DNA of 44,704 nt from an uncultured Clostridia bacterium (GTDB taxonomy: Bacteria > Bacillota > Clostridia > Christensenellales > CAG-138), in NCBI GenBank assembly GCA_947306125.1, contig CAMZFO010000004.1, forward strand, positions 1-44,704, in the 5' to 3' direction. A model generated the notes under the pieces. That model saw nothing but the letters and a program-made list of their open reading frames with translations. It had not been told where the DNA came from and made no database searches. The position numbers and the translations under genes were made by a program. Position 1 is the first letter of the stretch. The number at the start of each line of letters is the position of its first letter. This document shows, piece by piece, positions 6,971 through 17,442 of this stretch.

Positions 6971-9355
6971 TTAGCTGTTCGCGATCAACTCGTATATCGC
7001 GGAGATATCGCGGATATCGACCGTCCCGTCGCCGTTCGCGTCGGCGTTGAGCATGCCCTGCGCGGCGATCTCGGGGGACTCGCCGTTCAAATACATCGCC
7101 AGTATCGTGACGTCGGCCATTGTCACCGTCCCGTCGCAGTCCACGTCGCCGGGAAGGTTCGTCGGCGCGGGAGTCGGCGTGGGAGTCGGCGTGGGAGTCG
7201 GAGTGGGAGTCGGGGTCGGCGTGGGAGTCGGGGTCGGCGTAGGTGTAGGCGTGGGCGTAGGCGTGGGAGTCGGCGTGGGAGTCGGGGTCGGCGTCGGCGT
7301 GGGTGTAGGCGTGGGCTCCGGCTGCTCGGCGTTCGTGAACAGGCGGAATACCGCGGCCTGAGCGATATCGTTGGTCGCCGTGAAGGAGCCGTTCGCGAAG
7401 GCTATGTAATACGTGCCGGAAGAGGAGGTGGAATAGGAGAGTATCCCGTCCGCGTAATCCACCTCGCGGCCTCGGGTGTAGGTCATTATGCCGTTGCTGC
7501 TGGTGGGGTAGAGATAGCCGCCCGCGTTTTGGAAGCAGCCGTCGTCCGTCCTCGTCCATACGACCGCGGAGCTGCTTGAAGCTATGCGGCCGTCCTCAAC
7601 GGTCAGAGCCGTGGAGGACACGGTGCTGCTGCCGTAGGTCATGGCGTTCACCGCGCTGCCCTCGCCGACGGCAAGAATATAGTCGTTGCCCGCGGTGAGC
7701 GCGTCCGTCTCATAATAGTATTCGTCGGCGGGCGCAGGCGTGGGCGTGGGAGTCTGGGCCGGATCGCCCGAGGTGGGCGTGGGAGTCGGATCCGTATTGC
7801 CGGGATTGTATTCATAGATCGTGAGCGAGGCGGCGGAGGAGCTCGAGCGGACGGTGAAGACGTTCACCGGGTTGGAGGAGCTGCCGCTGCCGTGAGCGAG
7901 GTACTTGTCCGAGCTTGAGCCGGAGGAGGCGTTGGAGCTCTTGAGCTTGCCGCCCGAGAGCGTCCATCCGTCGGGGACTTCGCCCATGGTCAGCTTGCCG
8001 TCATAGCCGCCGCTGCTGTTGGAGGTGTATGAGCCCGCGAGCAGCCTTCCGCTCTCGTCTAAAAGATACCAGCCGCTGTCGGAGCTTACGGCCGTCCAGA
8101 GCATATCCGTCGTGATAGCGGAGGCGGAGAATATGACGCCGTCAAGGCCGGTGTAGACGTACTGCTGGGAGCCGCTGCCGGCGTTTGAGAAGGTGGCGTC
8201 CGTATCGCGGCAGGTCAGCGCATAGCCGTCGTCCGCCACTATGACGTACTTCCTGCCGTTCACGAATCCGGATACCTGCACCGCGCTGCCGGGCTCGGCG
8301 GTGGGCGCGGGAGTGGGCGTGGGAGTGGGCTCGGGGGTCGGGCCGGGTATGAAGGGGGACTCCGTCACGTCGTTGCCGTTGGCGTCGTAATAGTGGAAGT
8401 CCATCTCGTCCCCGTCAAAGGTGACTATGAGCCCCTTGCCCTTGACGTACGCGCTGCCCGTGCCGTATTCGCTGTCGCTCATGCAGCCCGCGGAGGCGTA
8501 ATAGAAGCCTATGGTCTTGGTATCGCCCGAATAGGTGTAAGGTATGGAGGCGCCGGGGAGTATCACCTCGTCGTAATAGGGATCGGAAAGGGTGTGATTA
8601 TGCCCCCAGAGCAGTATTATCGTCTTGCCCGCGGCGGCGCCGGCGTTCAGTGCGTCAATGACCAGATCGGCGTTCACGGTCTGGCGCTTGGTGCTCCACC
8701 AATAACTGCCGTTCGAATAGCCGTGGAGCGGGAAATGGGTCAGCACGATAATGGGCTTTTCGGAGTCAACGGAGGACAAATAGGCGGAAAGCGAGTCGAC
8801 CTGCTCCTGCGTGTAATTATCCACGCTGTTATTGAAATTGGTTGTGCCGAGCGCGTATATGCGGCAGGCGGGGATATCGAGACATTCCTCGCCCACGACG
8901 TAATTTAATGCGACGGGGTTCTCGGTGGAGTCGAATTTGCCGTTGTAGAATTCGTGATTGCCCGTGGTGTAGAAGGCGGGTATGCCGTGGGAGGTGACGA
9001 CGTCTATGGCGTTCTGGGAATACTGCCAGAAGAGGTCCTCGCCCACGCCCGCGTCGCCCATGTCGCCGCAGAAGCCCATGTAATCTATTTTGCCGTAGCG
9101 GGCGAGCATATTGTCGAGCCATCCGAACATCCTGTTGGCGGATTGGTTGGCTTCCATATTATGCACGTCCGAGCTGAATGCGAGCACCGTCGCGTCCGGC
9201 GAGAGCTCGGCTGCAGCCGCCCCTGCCCGAGGTGCGGATCCGGCGGCGGGAACTGCGTCCGTCGAGACCGCGCGCGGCTGTGAGAAGGGTATGATTACGG
9301 CGAATGACGCCAGCATTACGAGCGCGATCGCGGCGGATAAAAGCTTTTTTTCCAT
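6971..9355 (-). CDS. Secreted calcineurin-like metallophosphoesterase with (PT)n linker and C-terminal type I dockerin
   Basis: Signal peptide; [35 protein letters not shown]; long TPTPTP linker; [14 protein letters not shown]...[20 protein letters not shown]. Confidence 0.88.
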   Translation of the reverse strand: MEKKLLSAAIALVMLASFAVIIPFSQPRAVSTDAVPAAGSAPRAGAAAAELSPDATVLAFSSDVHNMEANQSANRMFGWLDNMLARYGKIDYMGFCGDMGDAGVGEDLFWQYSQNAIDVVTSHGIPAFYTTGNHEFYNGKFDSTENPVALNYVVGEECLDIPACRIYALGTTNFNNSVDNYTQEQVDSLSAYLSSVDSEKPIIVLTHFPLHGYSNGSYWWSTKRQTVNADLVIDALNAGAAAGKTIILLWGHNHTLSDPYYDEVILPGASIPYTYSGDTKTIGFYYASAGCMSDSEYGTGSAYVKGKGLIVTFDGDEMDFHYYDANGNDVTESPFIPGPTPEPTPTPTPAPTAEPGSAVQVSGFVNGRKYVIVADDGYALTCRDTDATFSNAGSGSQQYVYTGLDGVIFSASAITTDMLWTAVSSDSGWYLLDESGRLLAGSYTSNSSGGYDGKLTMGEVPDGWTLSGGKLKSSNASSGSSSDKYLAHGSGSSSNPVNVFTVRSSSSAASLTIYEYNPGNTDPTPTPTSGDPAQTPTPTPAPADEYYYETDALTAGNDYILAVGEGSAVNAMTYGSSTVSSTALTVEDGRIASSSSAVVWTRTDDGCFQNAGGYLYPTSSNGIMTYTRGREVDYADGILSYSTSSSGTYYIAFANGSFTATNDIAQAAVFRLFTNAEQPEPTPTPTPTPTPTPTPTPTPTPTPTPTPTPTPTPTPTPTPTPTPTPTPTPAPTNLPGDVDCDGTVTMADVTILAMYLNGESPEIAAQGMLNADANGDGTVDIRDISAIYELIANS
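7160..7316. repeat. Hexanucleotide-based low-complexity repeat encoding the Thr-Pro linker
   Basis: Iterated gtcggcgtgggagtcggcgtgg... encoding (TP)n. Confidence 0.9.
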
Positions 9356-9441
9356 TTTTTGCCTCCGGGGGTATGGAATTTACGGATAGTTTATGGCATT
9401 TTTGCGTCATTGTCAATAAAAAACGCCGAGTTTATCAATAG

Positions 9442-9466
9442 AAAAGCCCCCGATCCGTTTCGGGGG
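9442..9466 (-). terminator. Terminator of the 9484-14076 gene
   Basis: Minus strand CCCCCGA-aacgga-TCGGGGG followed by CTTTTC. Confidence 0.65.
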
Positions 9467-9483
9467 TCTGTATTATTTGCCGA

Positions 9484-12400
9484 TCAGCTGTTTGCGATCA
9501 TGGCGTAGATCGCCGCGATATCGCGGATGTCGACCGTGCCGTCGCCGTTCGCGTCGGCGGCCTGCAGGCCGGAGGCGGAGATCTCGGGGTTTTCGCCGTT
9601 CAGGAACATCGAGAGCAGCGAAACGTCGCCGAGATCGACCACGCCGTTGCAGTCCACGTCCCCGGGCAGGGGCTCACCGACCGGGGGCAGCACGACCTCG
9701 ACGGTCTGCGTTTCAAAACCCTCCGAACCGAACTCGGCCGTGTACAGCGCGAGGCCGGGCTCTGTTGCGGTGGGGGGCACTATCACCTCGCAGGAGGCCG
9801 CCGCGGTCTCCGCCTCGGTATGGTTTTCGTCCCGCAGGCAGGTGTGCGCGGCGGTGCAGGAGCTGTGATCGGCCGACCACTCGTAGGTTGCCTCCCCCCA
9901 GATATGGCCGAGCGCTTCCTCCGTGACGGTATTCGTTCCGACGTATTCAACGCCGTTGAAGGTAACGGTTGCGGTATAGACCGTAACGCCCTCCGTTTCA
10001 CAGCCGGGCTCGGAAACGGCCTCGGAGGTGATCGCCTCCCCGCTCGCGGTGACGCGCGGCTTTACCGCCGGGTCGCTCAATGCTGTGAACACGGCCGCCG
10101 CCTCGGTGCAGTCCGCGTTCCACTCCCATTCGGGCTCGCCGTATTCGTACTGATCGAGCCGCGTGTTGGTGATCCGCGCGGTCAGCGTGGTTTCATCCAA
10201 ATAGCAGGAGGATACGACGTAGGTGCCCGTCCATTCGCCGCTGCTGTCGGGCAGGTGGACGTAGGTGAATATCGGCTTAAGGCCGGGGTAGGAAGCATTA
10301 TCCGCGTCGTCGGGGTCAAGGAGCAGCCTGCCGAGGCTGCCGGAGCCGTCAAGCTCCGTCATATCGGGATCGTCCGGGTCAATAACGAAGCCCGAGCCGT
10401 AAAAATCGTGATAGGCGGATATCGCCTCGCGTATGCGGTAGGAATCGAGGGGCGTCTCATCGGTCACGGGAACCGCTTCGAACACCTCGTCATAGGCGTG
10501 GTTTGCGGGCACGTAGACCGTCTGCAGGGTGGTCCACACCTCGTTCCCCTGCACGTCGTACGTCCTGTGCTGCAGCAGCGCGTACACGGAATAGATCAGC
10601 CCGCGGTCGGGCTCGAAATCCACGTGCACCATGAAGCGGGGGCCGAAGCGCTTCAGGGTAACGGCCGTGTGGCGGGTGGCCTCATCGTAGGAATAGGTTA
10701 TCACGAAATCGTAGTAGCGGGAGGCGCCGTCCTTCGTTACGGCAAATGTGCCCCTGTTCAGGCAGCCTTCGATCCCATCCGATCCGTCGTATACGACGGT
10801 GTAGCCGGAGTTGAGCTCCTGGAAGGAAACGCGGGCGTAATAATCCGCCTCATCCATCTGCGGCTCGAAAGCCTCGAACCAGCCGTTTTCGGCTTTCATC
10901 CTGACCATGGCGGCAGTACGGCTGCTTCCGCGGACGAGCAGCAGGCCCGTGACCATATCGGGCGTTTCATCCGCGGGAAGGGGAGCGCCGTACTCATCCT
11001 GCCATTCGCAGCTCATGGTGTAAACCGTGCCGCAGGAGTTGGTTATGACGGTCAGCCCGCCTTCCTGCTCGCTGTAGTCGACGGTGTAATCGATATCCAT
11101 CCCGCCGCCGGAGGAGAAGTCCACGTGAAGGGAGGCCGTCTGCGCGACCCCATAGGGATTATCGGAGTCGTTCGCCGCAAGCACGGCGTTCCCGTACTGA
11201 TCCAGCTCGCGCACGCGGTAGTAGAAATTGCCCTCCACGATGGGCGCAAAATCCGCCTGCCAGCCGTTCTCTTCGGATAGAACCACGGTATCGACGGTGG
11301 TCCAATCGGAGAAGTAACTGCGCTGCAGTACGGCCTGTATGCTTTCGGGCATGTAATTGCCGTAGTGATCAACGTTCCATTCCTTGCTTACGGAGAAGAG
11401 CGTCGAATGGCTGTTCGTCAGCTTTATGCGCGCTTCGCCCCTGTGGAGTATGTCGATCGCCTGCGAATAAGAGTAGGAGCTGAGGCCGGAATCCTGCTCG
11501 GAGCCGAGCCACAGGCGCCCGGAGGAGCGGAGGCCGAAGGGCAGTTCAACGGAACCGGAGGAGTCGGAAAGCACCCAGCTTTCCGGCGCATAGCCCTCCA
11601 CAGCCCCTTCCGAAAGGGTCAGGCTGCCCGTATCCGTAACGAATATCCCGGCAGCCCAGCCGTTCGCGGAGGAAAGGGTAACGGAGCCTGTCTCGACCCT
11701 TCCCGGGGCGTATTCGTTCACGTAATCCACCGTCACCGAGGCGGGGTGGGAGCTGTCGGGCCACTGCTTGGTGAGCGTCATGGGGTATTTTTTCAGCCAC
11801 AGAGCGTACAGCGTGAGCGAAAGCATGCTTACGGGGGTGCTGAAATCATACTCGGTCTGGAAGGAGGTATCCGTGTACCAGCCGCCGAAATACCAGCCCT
11901 CTGCCGAAGGCTCCTCCGGCTCGGTCACAGTCCCGCCCGATTCGACTGTCTGCTGTGCGGGCGCCATGCCGTGGCCCTGCATATCGAACGTTACGATGCA
12001 GGGGCCGGGAACTATTGCCGCAAAGGACTTGCTTCTGCATATGGAGGAAGCTTCGTTGCCGTAGCACACGCCGTCCTCCACCACGTTGCCGCTTGAATCA
12101 AGATGGCCGTAGGTGGTCTTGGCAATGTCGTAAACCCAAAGCGAGCCGCTGCCCCCGCCGCCATCGCCCTTGCCGATGGAGTGCGCGGAGTTCCTGCCCG
12201 CTGTGGCGATCACCGTGCCGCCGTTGATGACCACGGTTCCGCCGTAGCCGTCGTCGCCGCCGCCGATGCCCGCGCCGCCGTAGGTGCCGGAGAATATAAG
12301 GCCTGCGAGGAGATAATTGACTACCGAAGCGTAATTGAGAAATTCATTGAAGGAAGGAGCAAAATCGGCAAGGCCGGCCTTCCAGTAATTGTAATCGAGG

Positions 12401-14076
12401 TAGCCGCCCAATGCTGTGACGCTGCCGCCGTTTATCGTAACGGTGCCGCCGTCGCCGTCGTTGCCGCCGCCGATGCCCGCGCCCTTTGAGGTGGAAAGCG
12501 CAAGCACTATGCCGCCGTCTATGCGGACGTTGCCGCCGTCGCCGCCTCCGCCGCCTTCCCGGGCGCCGCCTCCGCCGATGCCCGCGCCGATGTTGCTCAC
12601 GGCAACCACGCAGCCGTCGGTGATGATGACGTCCTTGCCGTCATAGCCGCCGCCGTCGCCCGAATCGCATCCGCCGCCGCCAATGCCAGCGCCGCTCGCG
12701 GCATAGGCGTACACCTCGCCGCCGTTGATGGTTATGGCGCCGTTCTGGTGCGCGTGCTCGCCGGCGCCTATGCCGGCGCCTCCGCACAGTATGTCGGCCT
12801 CGCCGTAGTGGGCTTCCACCACGCCGCCGTTTATCGTTATGGGCCCGTTGGAGGAATCGTTGCCGGCTCCAATGCCCGCGCCGCCGTAGGAGCCGCCCTC
12901 GGCATAGATCTCGCCGCCGTTGATTATTATGGGGCCGTTGGGCGCGCCGTTGCCCCCGCCTATGCCGGCGGATTCCCTGCCGCCGTAAGCCTTTATAACG
13001 CCGCCGTTGATGGTGATGGGGCCGCTCGTGCCGTCGTCGCCGCCGCCTATCGCCGCGCCGCACTCAAGGCCGTACCATTCGCCGCCTATCTTGCAGGCGT
13101 CCGCGCGGGCCTCTATATAGGTGTGATTGCCGTTGATCGTTATGCTTCCGCTGTTCGTTCCGGAGCAGCTGCCTATCGCGGCGTCGTCGTAACCGCCGTA
13201 GATAAGGTAGCGCCCGCCGTTTATGGTCAGGCTCGCCCCCTCCGGCACGTCGATGCCCGGGCCGCAGATCTCGATAGTGCTGCCGTAGCGCTGCATTACG
13301 GTCACTCTGCCGTTGCCCTCCGTCTGGGGCCAGATGGTCAGGGAGCTGCCGGGAACTATGGTTATGCCGGTGCCGAAATAGACGGAGGAATCGTCGCAGA
13401 GCACAAGATGGCAGTCGCCGTAGGCCACAAGCGCCTCAAGGTTCCAATTCCCGCGCAGGGCGTACCAGCCGCCGGGGGTCTCCAGATCGAAGCCGCCGGT
13501 GAACAGCGTGTATTCCTCCTGCACGCAGGGGTTGCCGTCCCCATCGCAGTAATGCAGAGGGCCGTTCAGATCCTCAACGGAATAAAGGCAGAACGGTATC
13601 TCTTGGCCGGGGTTGTTGGCAAAGGAAACGCCCACCGCGGGCTCCCTGCTGCACCACTCGGGGAAGGGGGCCTCATACGTTAGCTGCTCGTACATGTAGC
13701 CGTCCACAAGCAGCATGTACATGCTCTCTATGCGTATGGTCGCGGGCTCGCCCTCGAAATTGGCGTAGAGCTTCTTCGCTTCCCACTGATCCACTTCGCC
13801 TATCGTCGCGGCGTCGTAATAGTAGATCGTGTTGCCCTCCGCGTCGAGCACGGAGAGCACCAGCGAATAGAAATCCGCGTAGTCCTTTCCCATGGGCTCT
13901 AAGCAGAATACGTAATCCGAAAGGAGCAGATCCTCCTCGTTGATCACGCGCCGCGCGGGCGCCTCATCATTGGGGGAGGGCGCCGGGGCCTCCTCAGCCC
14001 GCGCCGCAGGCCCCGCGGGCAGTACGGCAAGCGCCATTATCAGCGCAAGCAGCAGGGATAAAGCTTTTTTCAACAT
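9484..14076 (-). CDS. Large secreted protein: Gly-rich beta-helix-like repeats, InlB B-type repeat, Cna-B-like region, C-terminal dockerin
   Basis: Signal MLKKALSLLLALIMALAVLPAGPAARA; repeated GAGIGGG..G.ITINGG; VTFDMQGHGMAPAQQTVESGGTVTEP...GWYFGGWYTD; GDVDCNGVVDLGDVSLLSM...[20 protein letters not shown]. Confidence 0.85.
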   Translation of the reverse strand: MLKKALSLLLALIMALAVLPAGPAARAEEAPAPSPNDEAPARRVINEEDLLLSDYVFCLEPMGKDYADFYSLVLSVLDAEGNTIYYYDAATIGEVDQWEAKKLYANFEGEPATIRIESMYMLLVDGYMYEQLTYEAPFPEWCSREPAVGVSFANNPGQEIPFCLYSVEDLNGPLHYCDGDGNPCVQEEYTLFTGGFDLETPGGWYALRGNWNLEALVAYGDCHLVLCDDSSVYFGTGITIVPGSSLTIWPQTEGNGRVTVMQRYGSTIEICGPGIDVPEGASLTINGGRYLIYGGYDDAAIGSCSGTNSGSITINGNHTYIEARADACKIGGEWYGLECGAAIGGGDDGTSGPITINGGVIKAYGGRESAGIGGGNGAPNGPIIINGGEIYAEGGSYGGAGIGAGNDSSNGPITINGGVVEAHYGEADILCGGAGIGAGEHAHQNGAITINGGEVYAYAASGAGIGGGGCDSGDGGGYDGKDVIITDGCVVAVSNIGAGIGGGGAREGGGGGDGGNVRIDGGIVLALSTSKGAGIGGGNDGDGGTVTINGGSVTALGGYLDYNYWKAGLADFAPSFNEFLNYASVVNYLLAGLIFSGTYGGAGIGGGDDGYGGTVVINGGTVIATAGRNSAHSIGKGDGGGGSGSLWVYDIAKTTYGHLDSSGNVVEDGVCYGNEASSICRSKSFAAIVPGPCIVTFDMQGHGMAPAQQTVESGGTVTEPEEPSAEGWYFGGWYTDTSFQTEYDFSTPVSMLSLTLYALWLKKYPMTLTKQWPDSSHPASVTVDYVNEYAPGRVETGSVTLSSANGWAAGIFVTDTGSLTLSEGAVEGYAPESWVLSDSSGSVELPFGLRSSGRLWLGSEQDSGLSSYSYSQAIDILHRGEARIKLTNSHSTLFSVSKEWNVDHYGNYMPESIQAVLQRSYFSDWTTVDTVVLSEENGWQADFAPIVEGNFYYRVRELDQYGNAVLAANDSDNPYGVAQTASLHVDFSSGGGMDIDYTVDYSEQEGGLTVITNSCGTVYTMSCEWQDEYGAPLPADETPDMVTGLLLVRGSSRTAAMVRMKAENGWFEAFEPQMDEADYYARVSFQELNSGYTVVYDGSDGIEGCLNRGTFAVTKDGASRYYDFVITYSYDEATRHTAVTLKRFGPRFMVHVDFEPDRGLIYSVYALLQHRTYDVQGNEVWTTLQTVYVPANHAYDEVFEAVPVTDETPLDSYRIREAISAYHDFYGSGFVIDPDDPDMTELDGSGSLGRLLLDPDDADNASYPGLKPIFTYVHLPDSSGEWTGTYVVSSCYLDETTLTARITNTRLDQYEYGEPEWEWNADCTEAAAVFTALSDPAVKPRVTASGEAITSEAVSEPGCETEGVTVYTATVTFNGVEYVGTNTVTEEALGHIWGEATYEWSADHSSCTAAHTCLRDENHTEAETAAASCEVIVPPTATEPGLALYTAEFGSEGFETQTVEVVLPPVGEPLPGDVDCNGVVDLGDVSLLSMFLNGENPEISASGLQAADANGDGTVDIRDIAAIYAMIANS

Positions 14077-14189
14077 TTTTTTATACTCCTTCTCTGGCGG
14101 TCTGGTTTTAGATCGTTAATAGTATATTTTATCACGCCCGGAACGGCGGGTCAAGCATTTGGGGACGAACGGAGAGAAAAAACCGGTGG

Positions 14190-14360
14190 GAGCTGCCGAT
14201 CTTCCCCCCTGCGGGGAAGGCGTCACAAAGCGGCATAATACCGCGTGTGACGAACGGGGGCATTACCTTATTGATGATGCATTGGCGAATCCCTTTTTTA
14301 TAACCCCCACCACCGCCTGCGGCTTGCCGACAGCTCCCCTTAACTAGGGGAGCCGATTTT
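14190..14360. repeat. Dispersed palindromic intergenic repeat cluster
   Basis: cttcccccctgcggggaagg and gccgacagctccccttaactaggggagccg palindromes; related arms recur near 22.6-22.9 kb and 35.7 kb. Confidence 0.5.
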
Positions 14361-14380
14361 TGGAGCCCACACCCCCCGCG

Positions 14381-14412
14381 CAAAAAAGGCTCCCCGCGCA
14401 TAGCGGGGAGCC
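14381..14412 (-). terminator. Rho-independent terminator of the acd-etfB-etfA operon
   Basis: Minus strand GGCTCCCCGC-TATGC-GCGGGGAGCC-TTTTTT. Confidence 0.85.
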
Positions 14413-14428
14413 ACATATCACGAATCAC

Positions 14429-15445
14429 TTATTCCTGCTTTTCCTTCATCGCCCTGATCTTTTCGGTGAGCATGGGGACGACCTTATTGAGGTCGCCGAC
14501 CACGCCGTAATCGGCGATATTGAATATGGGGGCGGTCTCGTCGCGGTTAATGGCGATTATGAGATCGGATTCCTCCATGCCGGCGATATGCTGTATTGCG
14601 CCGGAGATGCCGACGGCGATATAGAGCTTGGGACGCACGGTCTTGCCGGTCTGGCCGACCTGCAGCTCCTTATCCGCCCAGCCCGCGTCGACCGCAGCGC
14701 GGGACGCGGAGACCCTGCCGCCGAGCACTTCGGCCAGATCGTAGAGCATTTGAAAATTCTCCTTGCTGCCCATGCCGCGGCCGCCGGAAACGAGTATATC
14801 CGCCTGAGAGATATCCACGGACTCGTTCATCTTCTTTATGACGTCGAGCACCTCGATATAGAGGTCGTTCTTCTCGAACTTGACGCCGAAGGGCAGCACC
14901 CTCGCGCGCCTTCCCTCCTCGCGCTCCGCCTTCTGCATTACGCCGGGGCGGACGGTGGCCATCTGGGGACGGAAATCGGGGCAGACTATGGTCGCCATAA
15001 GGTTTCCGCCGAAGGCGGGGCGGGTCATCAGCAGCCTGCCCGTCTCCGCGTCGATCTCGAGCTTCGTGCAGTCGGCGGTGAGGCCGGTGTGCACTCTGGC
15101 GGATACGCGGGGAGCAAGGTCGCGGCCGATGGTGGTCGCGCCGTAAAGGAATATCTCGGGCTTGAAGAACTCGATGGCGCTGTGGATGGCGTGCGCGTAG
15201 GGCTCGGTGGTGTATGTCGCGAGCGCGGGATCGTCGATAAGGACGACGGTATCCGCGCCGTATTCGCCGAGTTCATCGGCAAGCGCCTCGACCTTGTAGC
15301 CGCAGAGCACCGCGAAAACGGAGGTGTTAAGGGCCTTTGCCAGCTCCTTCGCCTTGCCAATGAGCTCAAAGCTCACGGGAGCGATAACGCCCTCCACCTG
15401 CTGAACGAAAACGTAAACGCCTTTGTATTCGGAAAATTCTTTCAT
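14429..15445 (-). CDS. etfA: Electron transfer flavoprotein alpha subunit
   Basis: ADILVSGGRGMGSKENFQMLYDLAEVLGG...VGQTGKTVRPKLYIAVGISGAIQHIAGM. Confidence 0.93.
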   Translation of the reverse strand: MKEFSEYKGVYVFVQQVEGVIAPVSFELIGKAKELAKALNTSVFAVLCGYKVEALADELGEYGADTVVLIDDPALATYTTEPYAHAIHSAIEFFKPEIFLYGATTIGRDLAPRVSARVHTGLTADCTKLEIDAETGRLLMTRPAFGGNLMATIVCPDFRPQMATVRPGVMQKAEREEGRRARVLPFGVKFEKNDLYIEVLDVIKKMNESVDISQADILVSGGRGMGSKENFQMLYDLAEVLGGRVSASRAAVDAGWADKELQVGQTGKTVRPKLYIAVGISGAIQHIAGMEESDLIIAINRDETAPIFNIADYGVVGDLNKVVPMLTEKIRAMKEKQE

Positions 15446-15453
15446 ATTTCACC

Positions 15454-16239
15454 TCAGATAACAAACTTCTCACGAAGCTTTGCGACCAGATAATCCGCTT
15501 CGGCCTCGGCGTCCATCGTGACCACCTCGCCCTTGCCCTTGAGGGGCTTGGGGAAGCTCTCCTTAACGCGGGTGGGCGAGCCCTTCAAGCCGATATTGGA
15601 GTCGTCCACGGGCACGTCGGGGCGGGTCCAGACCGTGACCTGCTTCTCACGGTAGGCGCTGAAAATTCCGCCCGGAGTCATGTAGCGGGGACGGTTGAGC
15701 TCCGTCAGAGCGGTGACGAGGCAGGGCATCTTGACGCGTACGACCTGATAGCTCGACTCAAACTGCCTCTTTACGATCAGGCTGTCGCCGACCACGCGGA
15801 TCTCCTCCGCGTAAGAGACGTTGGGTATGCCCAGATGCTCCGCCATCTGAGGCCCGACCTGCGCGGTGTCTCCGTCGATGGCCTGACGGCCGGTGAAGAC
15901 GATATCGTGGGGGAGCCTGGAGACCGCCGCCGCAAGAGTGGAGCTTGTCGCCCAGGTATCCGCGCCGCCGAACGCACGGTCGCTGATAAGATACGCTTCG
16001 TCCGCGCCCATTGCGAGCGCCTCGCGCAGCACGGCGTCCGCCTGCGCGGGGCCCATGGAGACCGCGCGGACAACGGCGCCCAGCTCGTCCTTGATGCGCA
16101 GAGCCGCCTCAAGGCCCGCCTTATCGTCGGGATTCATTATGGAGGGAACTCCCTCGCGGATCAGAGTGCCGGTCTTGGGATCGAGACGCACCTCGTTCGT
16201 ATCGGGCACCTGCTTTATACATACAACAATGTTCAGCAT
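15454..16239 (-). CDS. etfB: Electron transfer flavoprotein beta subunit
   Basis: MLNIVVCIKQVPDTNEVRLDPKTGTLIREGVPSIMNPDDKAGLEAALRIKDE; adjacent to etfA. Confidence 0.93.
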   Translation of the reverse strand: MLNIVVCIKQVPDTNEVRLDPKTGTLIREGVPSIMNPDDKAGLEAALRIKDELGAVVRAVSMGPAQADAVLREALAMGADEAYLISDRAFGGADTWATSSTLAAAVSRLPHDIVFTGRQAIDGDTAQVGPQMAEHLGIPNVSYAEEIRVVGDSLIVKRQFESSYQVVRVKMPCLVTALTELNRPRYMTPGGIFSAYREKQVTVWTRPDVPVDDSNIGLKGSPTRVKESFPKPLKGKGEVVTMDAEAEADYLVAKLREKFVI

Positions 16240-16255
16240 TCCTTTATACCTCCCG

Positions 16256-17395
16256 TCAGTTCAGCAGCGATCCCGCGATGACCATGCGCTGCACCTCGCT
16301 GGTGCCCTCGTAGATCTCAGTTATCTTCGCGTCGCGCATCATGCGCTCAACGGCGTATTCGCGGGTGTAGCCGTAGCCGCCGTGGAGCTGCACGCACTTG
16401 GTCGTGACCTCCATCGCGGTCTCAGCCGCGAAGAGCTTCGCCATAGCCGCCTCGACCGAATAGCGCTTCTGGGTGTCCTTGGCGTAAGCGGCCTTGTAAA
16501 CGAGGAGCTTTGCCGCCTCCACTTTAGCCGCAAGATCCGCCATCGTGAACTGGGTGTTCTGGAACTGCGCGATGGTCCTTCCGAACTGCTTCCTCTGCTT
16601 GACGTAAGCGACGGTCGCCTCAAGCGCGCCTTCCGCGATGCCCAGCGCCTGCGCGGCGATGCCTATGCGGCCGCCGTCCAGAGTGCCCATGGCGATCGAG
16701 AAGCCCTTGCCCTCGGCGCCCAGCATATTCTCTCTGGGTATGCGGCAGTCGCGGAATATGAGCTCGTAGGTGGAGGAGCCGCGGATGCCCATTTTCTTCT
16801 CCTTCGTGCCGAAGGTGAAGCCGGGAGCGCCCTTTTCCACTATGAACGCCGATATGCCCTTGGTGCCCTTGGAGGGGTCCGTCATGGCGAAAATGATGTA
16901 GATATCGGCTTCCTTGCCGTTTGTGATGAAAATTTTGGAGCCGTTCAGCACGTATTCCTCGCCCTCGAGCACGGCCTTGGTCGCGACTCCCGCCGCGTCG
17001 GTGCCCGCGCCGGGCTCGGTAAGAGCGAAAGCGCCGAGCTTCTCGCCCGAGGCAAGGGGCTTCAAAAACTCCTCCTTCTGCGCGGGGGTGCCGTATTTCA
17101 ATATCGGGTCGCAGCAGAGAGAGGTATGCGCCGAAACGATGACGCCCGTGGTGGCGCATCTCTTCGAGATCTCCTCCACGCACATGACGTAAGTCAAAGA
17201 ATCGCAGCCCTGACCGCCGAATTCACGCGGTATGGGGATGCCCATAAAGCCGTAATGCTGAAGCTTTTCGACCGTTCCCTTGGGGAACTCCTCCGTCTCA
17301 TCCACCTCCGCGGCGTAGGGCTTGATCTCATTCTCCGCAAACTCGGAGAAAAGCGTCCTTGCCATGAGGTGCTCGGAGCTGAGCTTAAAATCCAT
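16256..17395 (-). CDS. Acyl-CoA dehydrogenase (butyryl-CoA dehydrogenase-like)
   Basis: MDFKLSSEHLMARTLFSEFAENEIKPYA..., ALTEPGAGTDA, QLHGGYGYTREYAVERMMRDAKITEIYEGTSEVQR. Confidence 0.92.
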   Translation of the reverse strand: MDFKLSSEHLMARTLFSEFAENEIKPYAAEVDETEEFPKGTVEKLQHYGFMGIPIPREFGGQGCDSLTYVMCVEEISKRCATTGVIVSAHTSLCCDPILKYGTPAQKEEFLKPLASGEKLGAFALTEPGAGTDAAGVATKAVLEGEEYVLNGSKIFITNGKEADIYIIFAMTDPSKGTKGISAFIVEKGAPGFTFGTKEKKMGIRGSSTYELIFRDCRIPRENMLGAEGKGFSIAMGTLDGGRIGIAAQALGIAEGALEATVAYVKQRKQFGRTIAQFQNTQFTMADLAAKVEAAKLLVYKAAYAKDTQKRYSVEAAMAKLFAAETAMEVTTKCVQLHGGYGYTREYAVERMMRDAKITEIYEGTSEVQRMVIAGSLLN

Positions 17396-17424
17396 ATGAT
17401 CCTCCAATCAATGATGATCGTTCT

Positions 17425-17442
17425 CGCACGGATAACAGTGCG
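17425..17442. promoter_or_regulatory. Operator-like imperfect palindrome downstream of the acd promoter
   Basis: CGCACggataacaGTGCG; minus-strand promoter TTGAAA-N17-TATAAT has its -10 at 17452-17457. Confidence 0.4.

Noticed and set aside
7047-7361. 104-aa plus-strand (GV)n ORF
   Set aside because: Reverse complement of the (TP)n linker; low-complexity artefact.
9820-11280. 486-aa plus-strand ORF
   Set aside because: Antisense to the 1530-aa dockerin protein; no recognisable motifs.
12240-13260. Regularly spaced GC-rich motifs considered as a DNA-level array
   Set aside because: Explained by degenerate beta-helix protein repeats in the minus-strand gene; spacing follows codons and varies.
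12748-13683. 311-aa plus-strand ORF rich in Ala/Val/Gly
   Set aside because: Complement of GAGIGGG/ITINGG repeats; repeat-derived shadow frame.
14360-15493. 377-aa plus-strand ORF
   Set aside because: Antisense to etfA, which is unambiguous.
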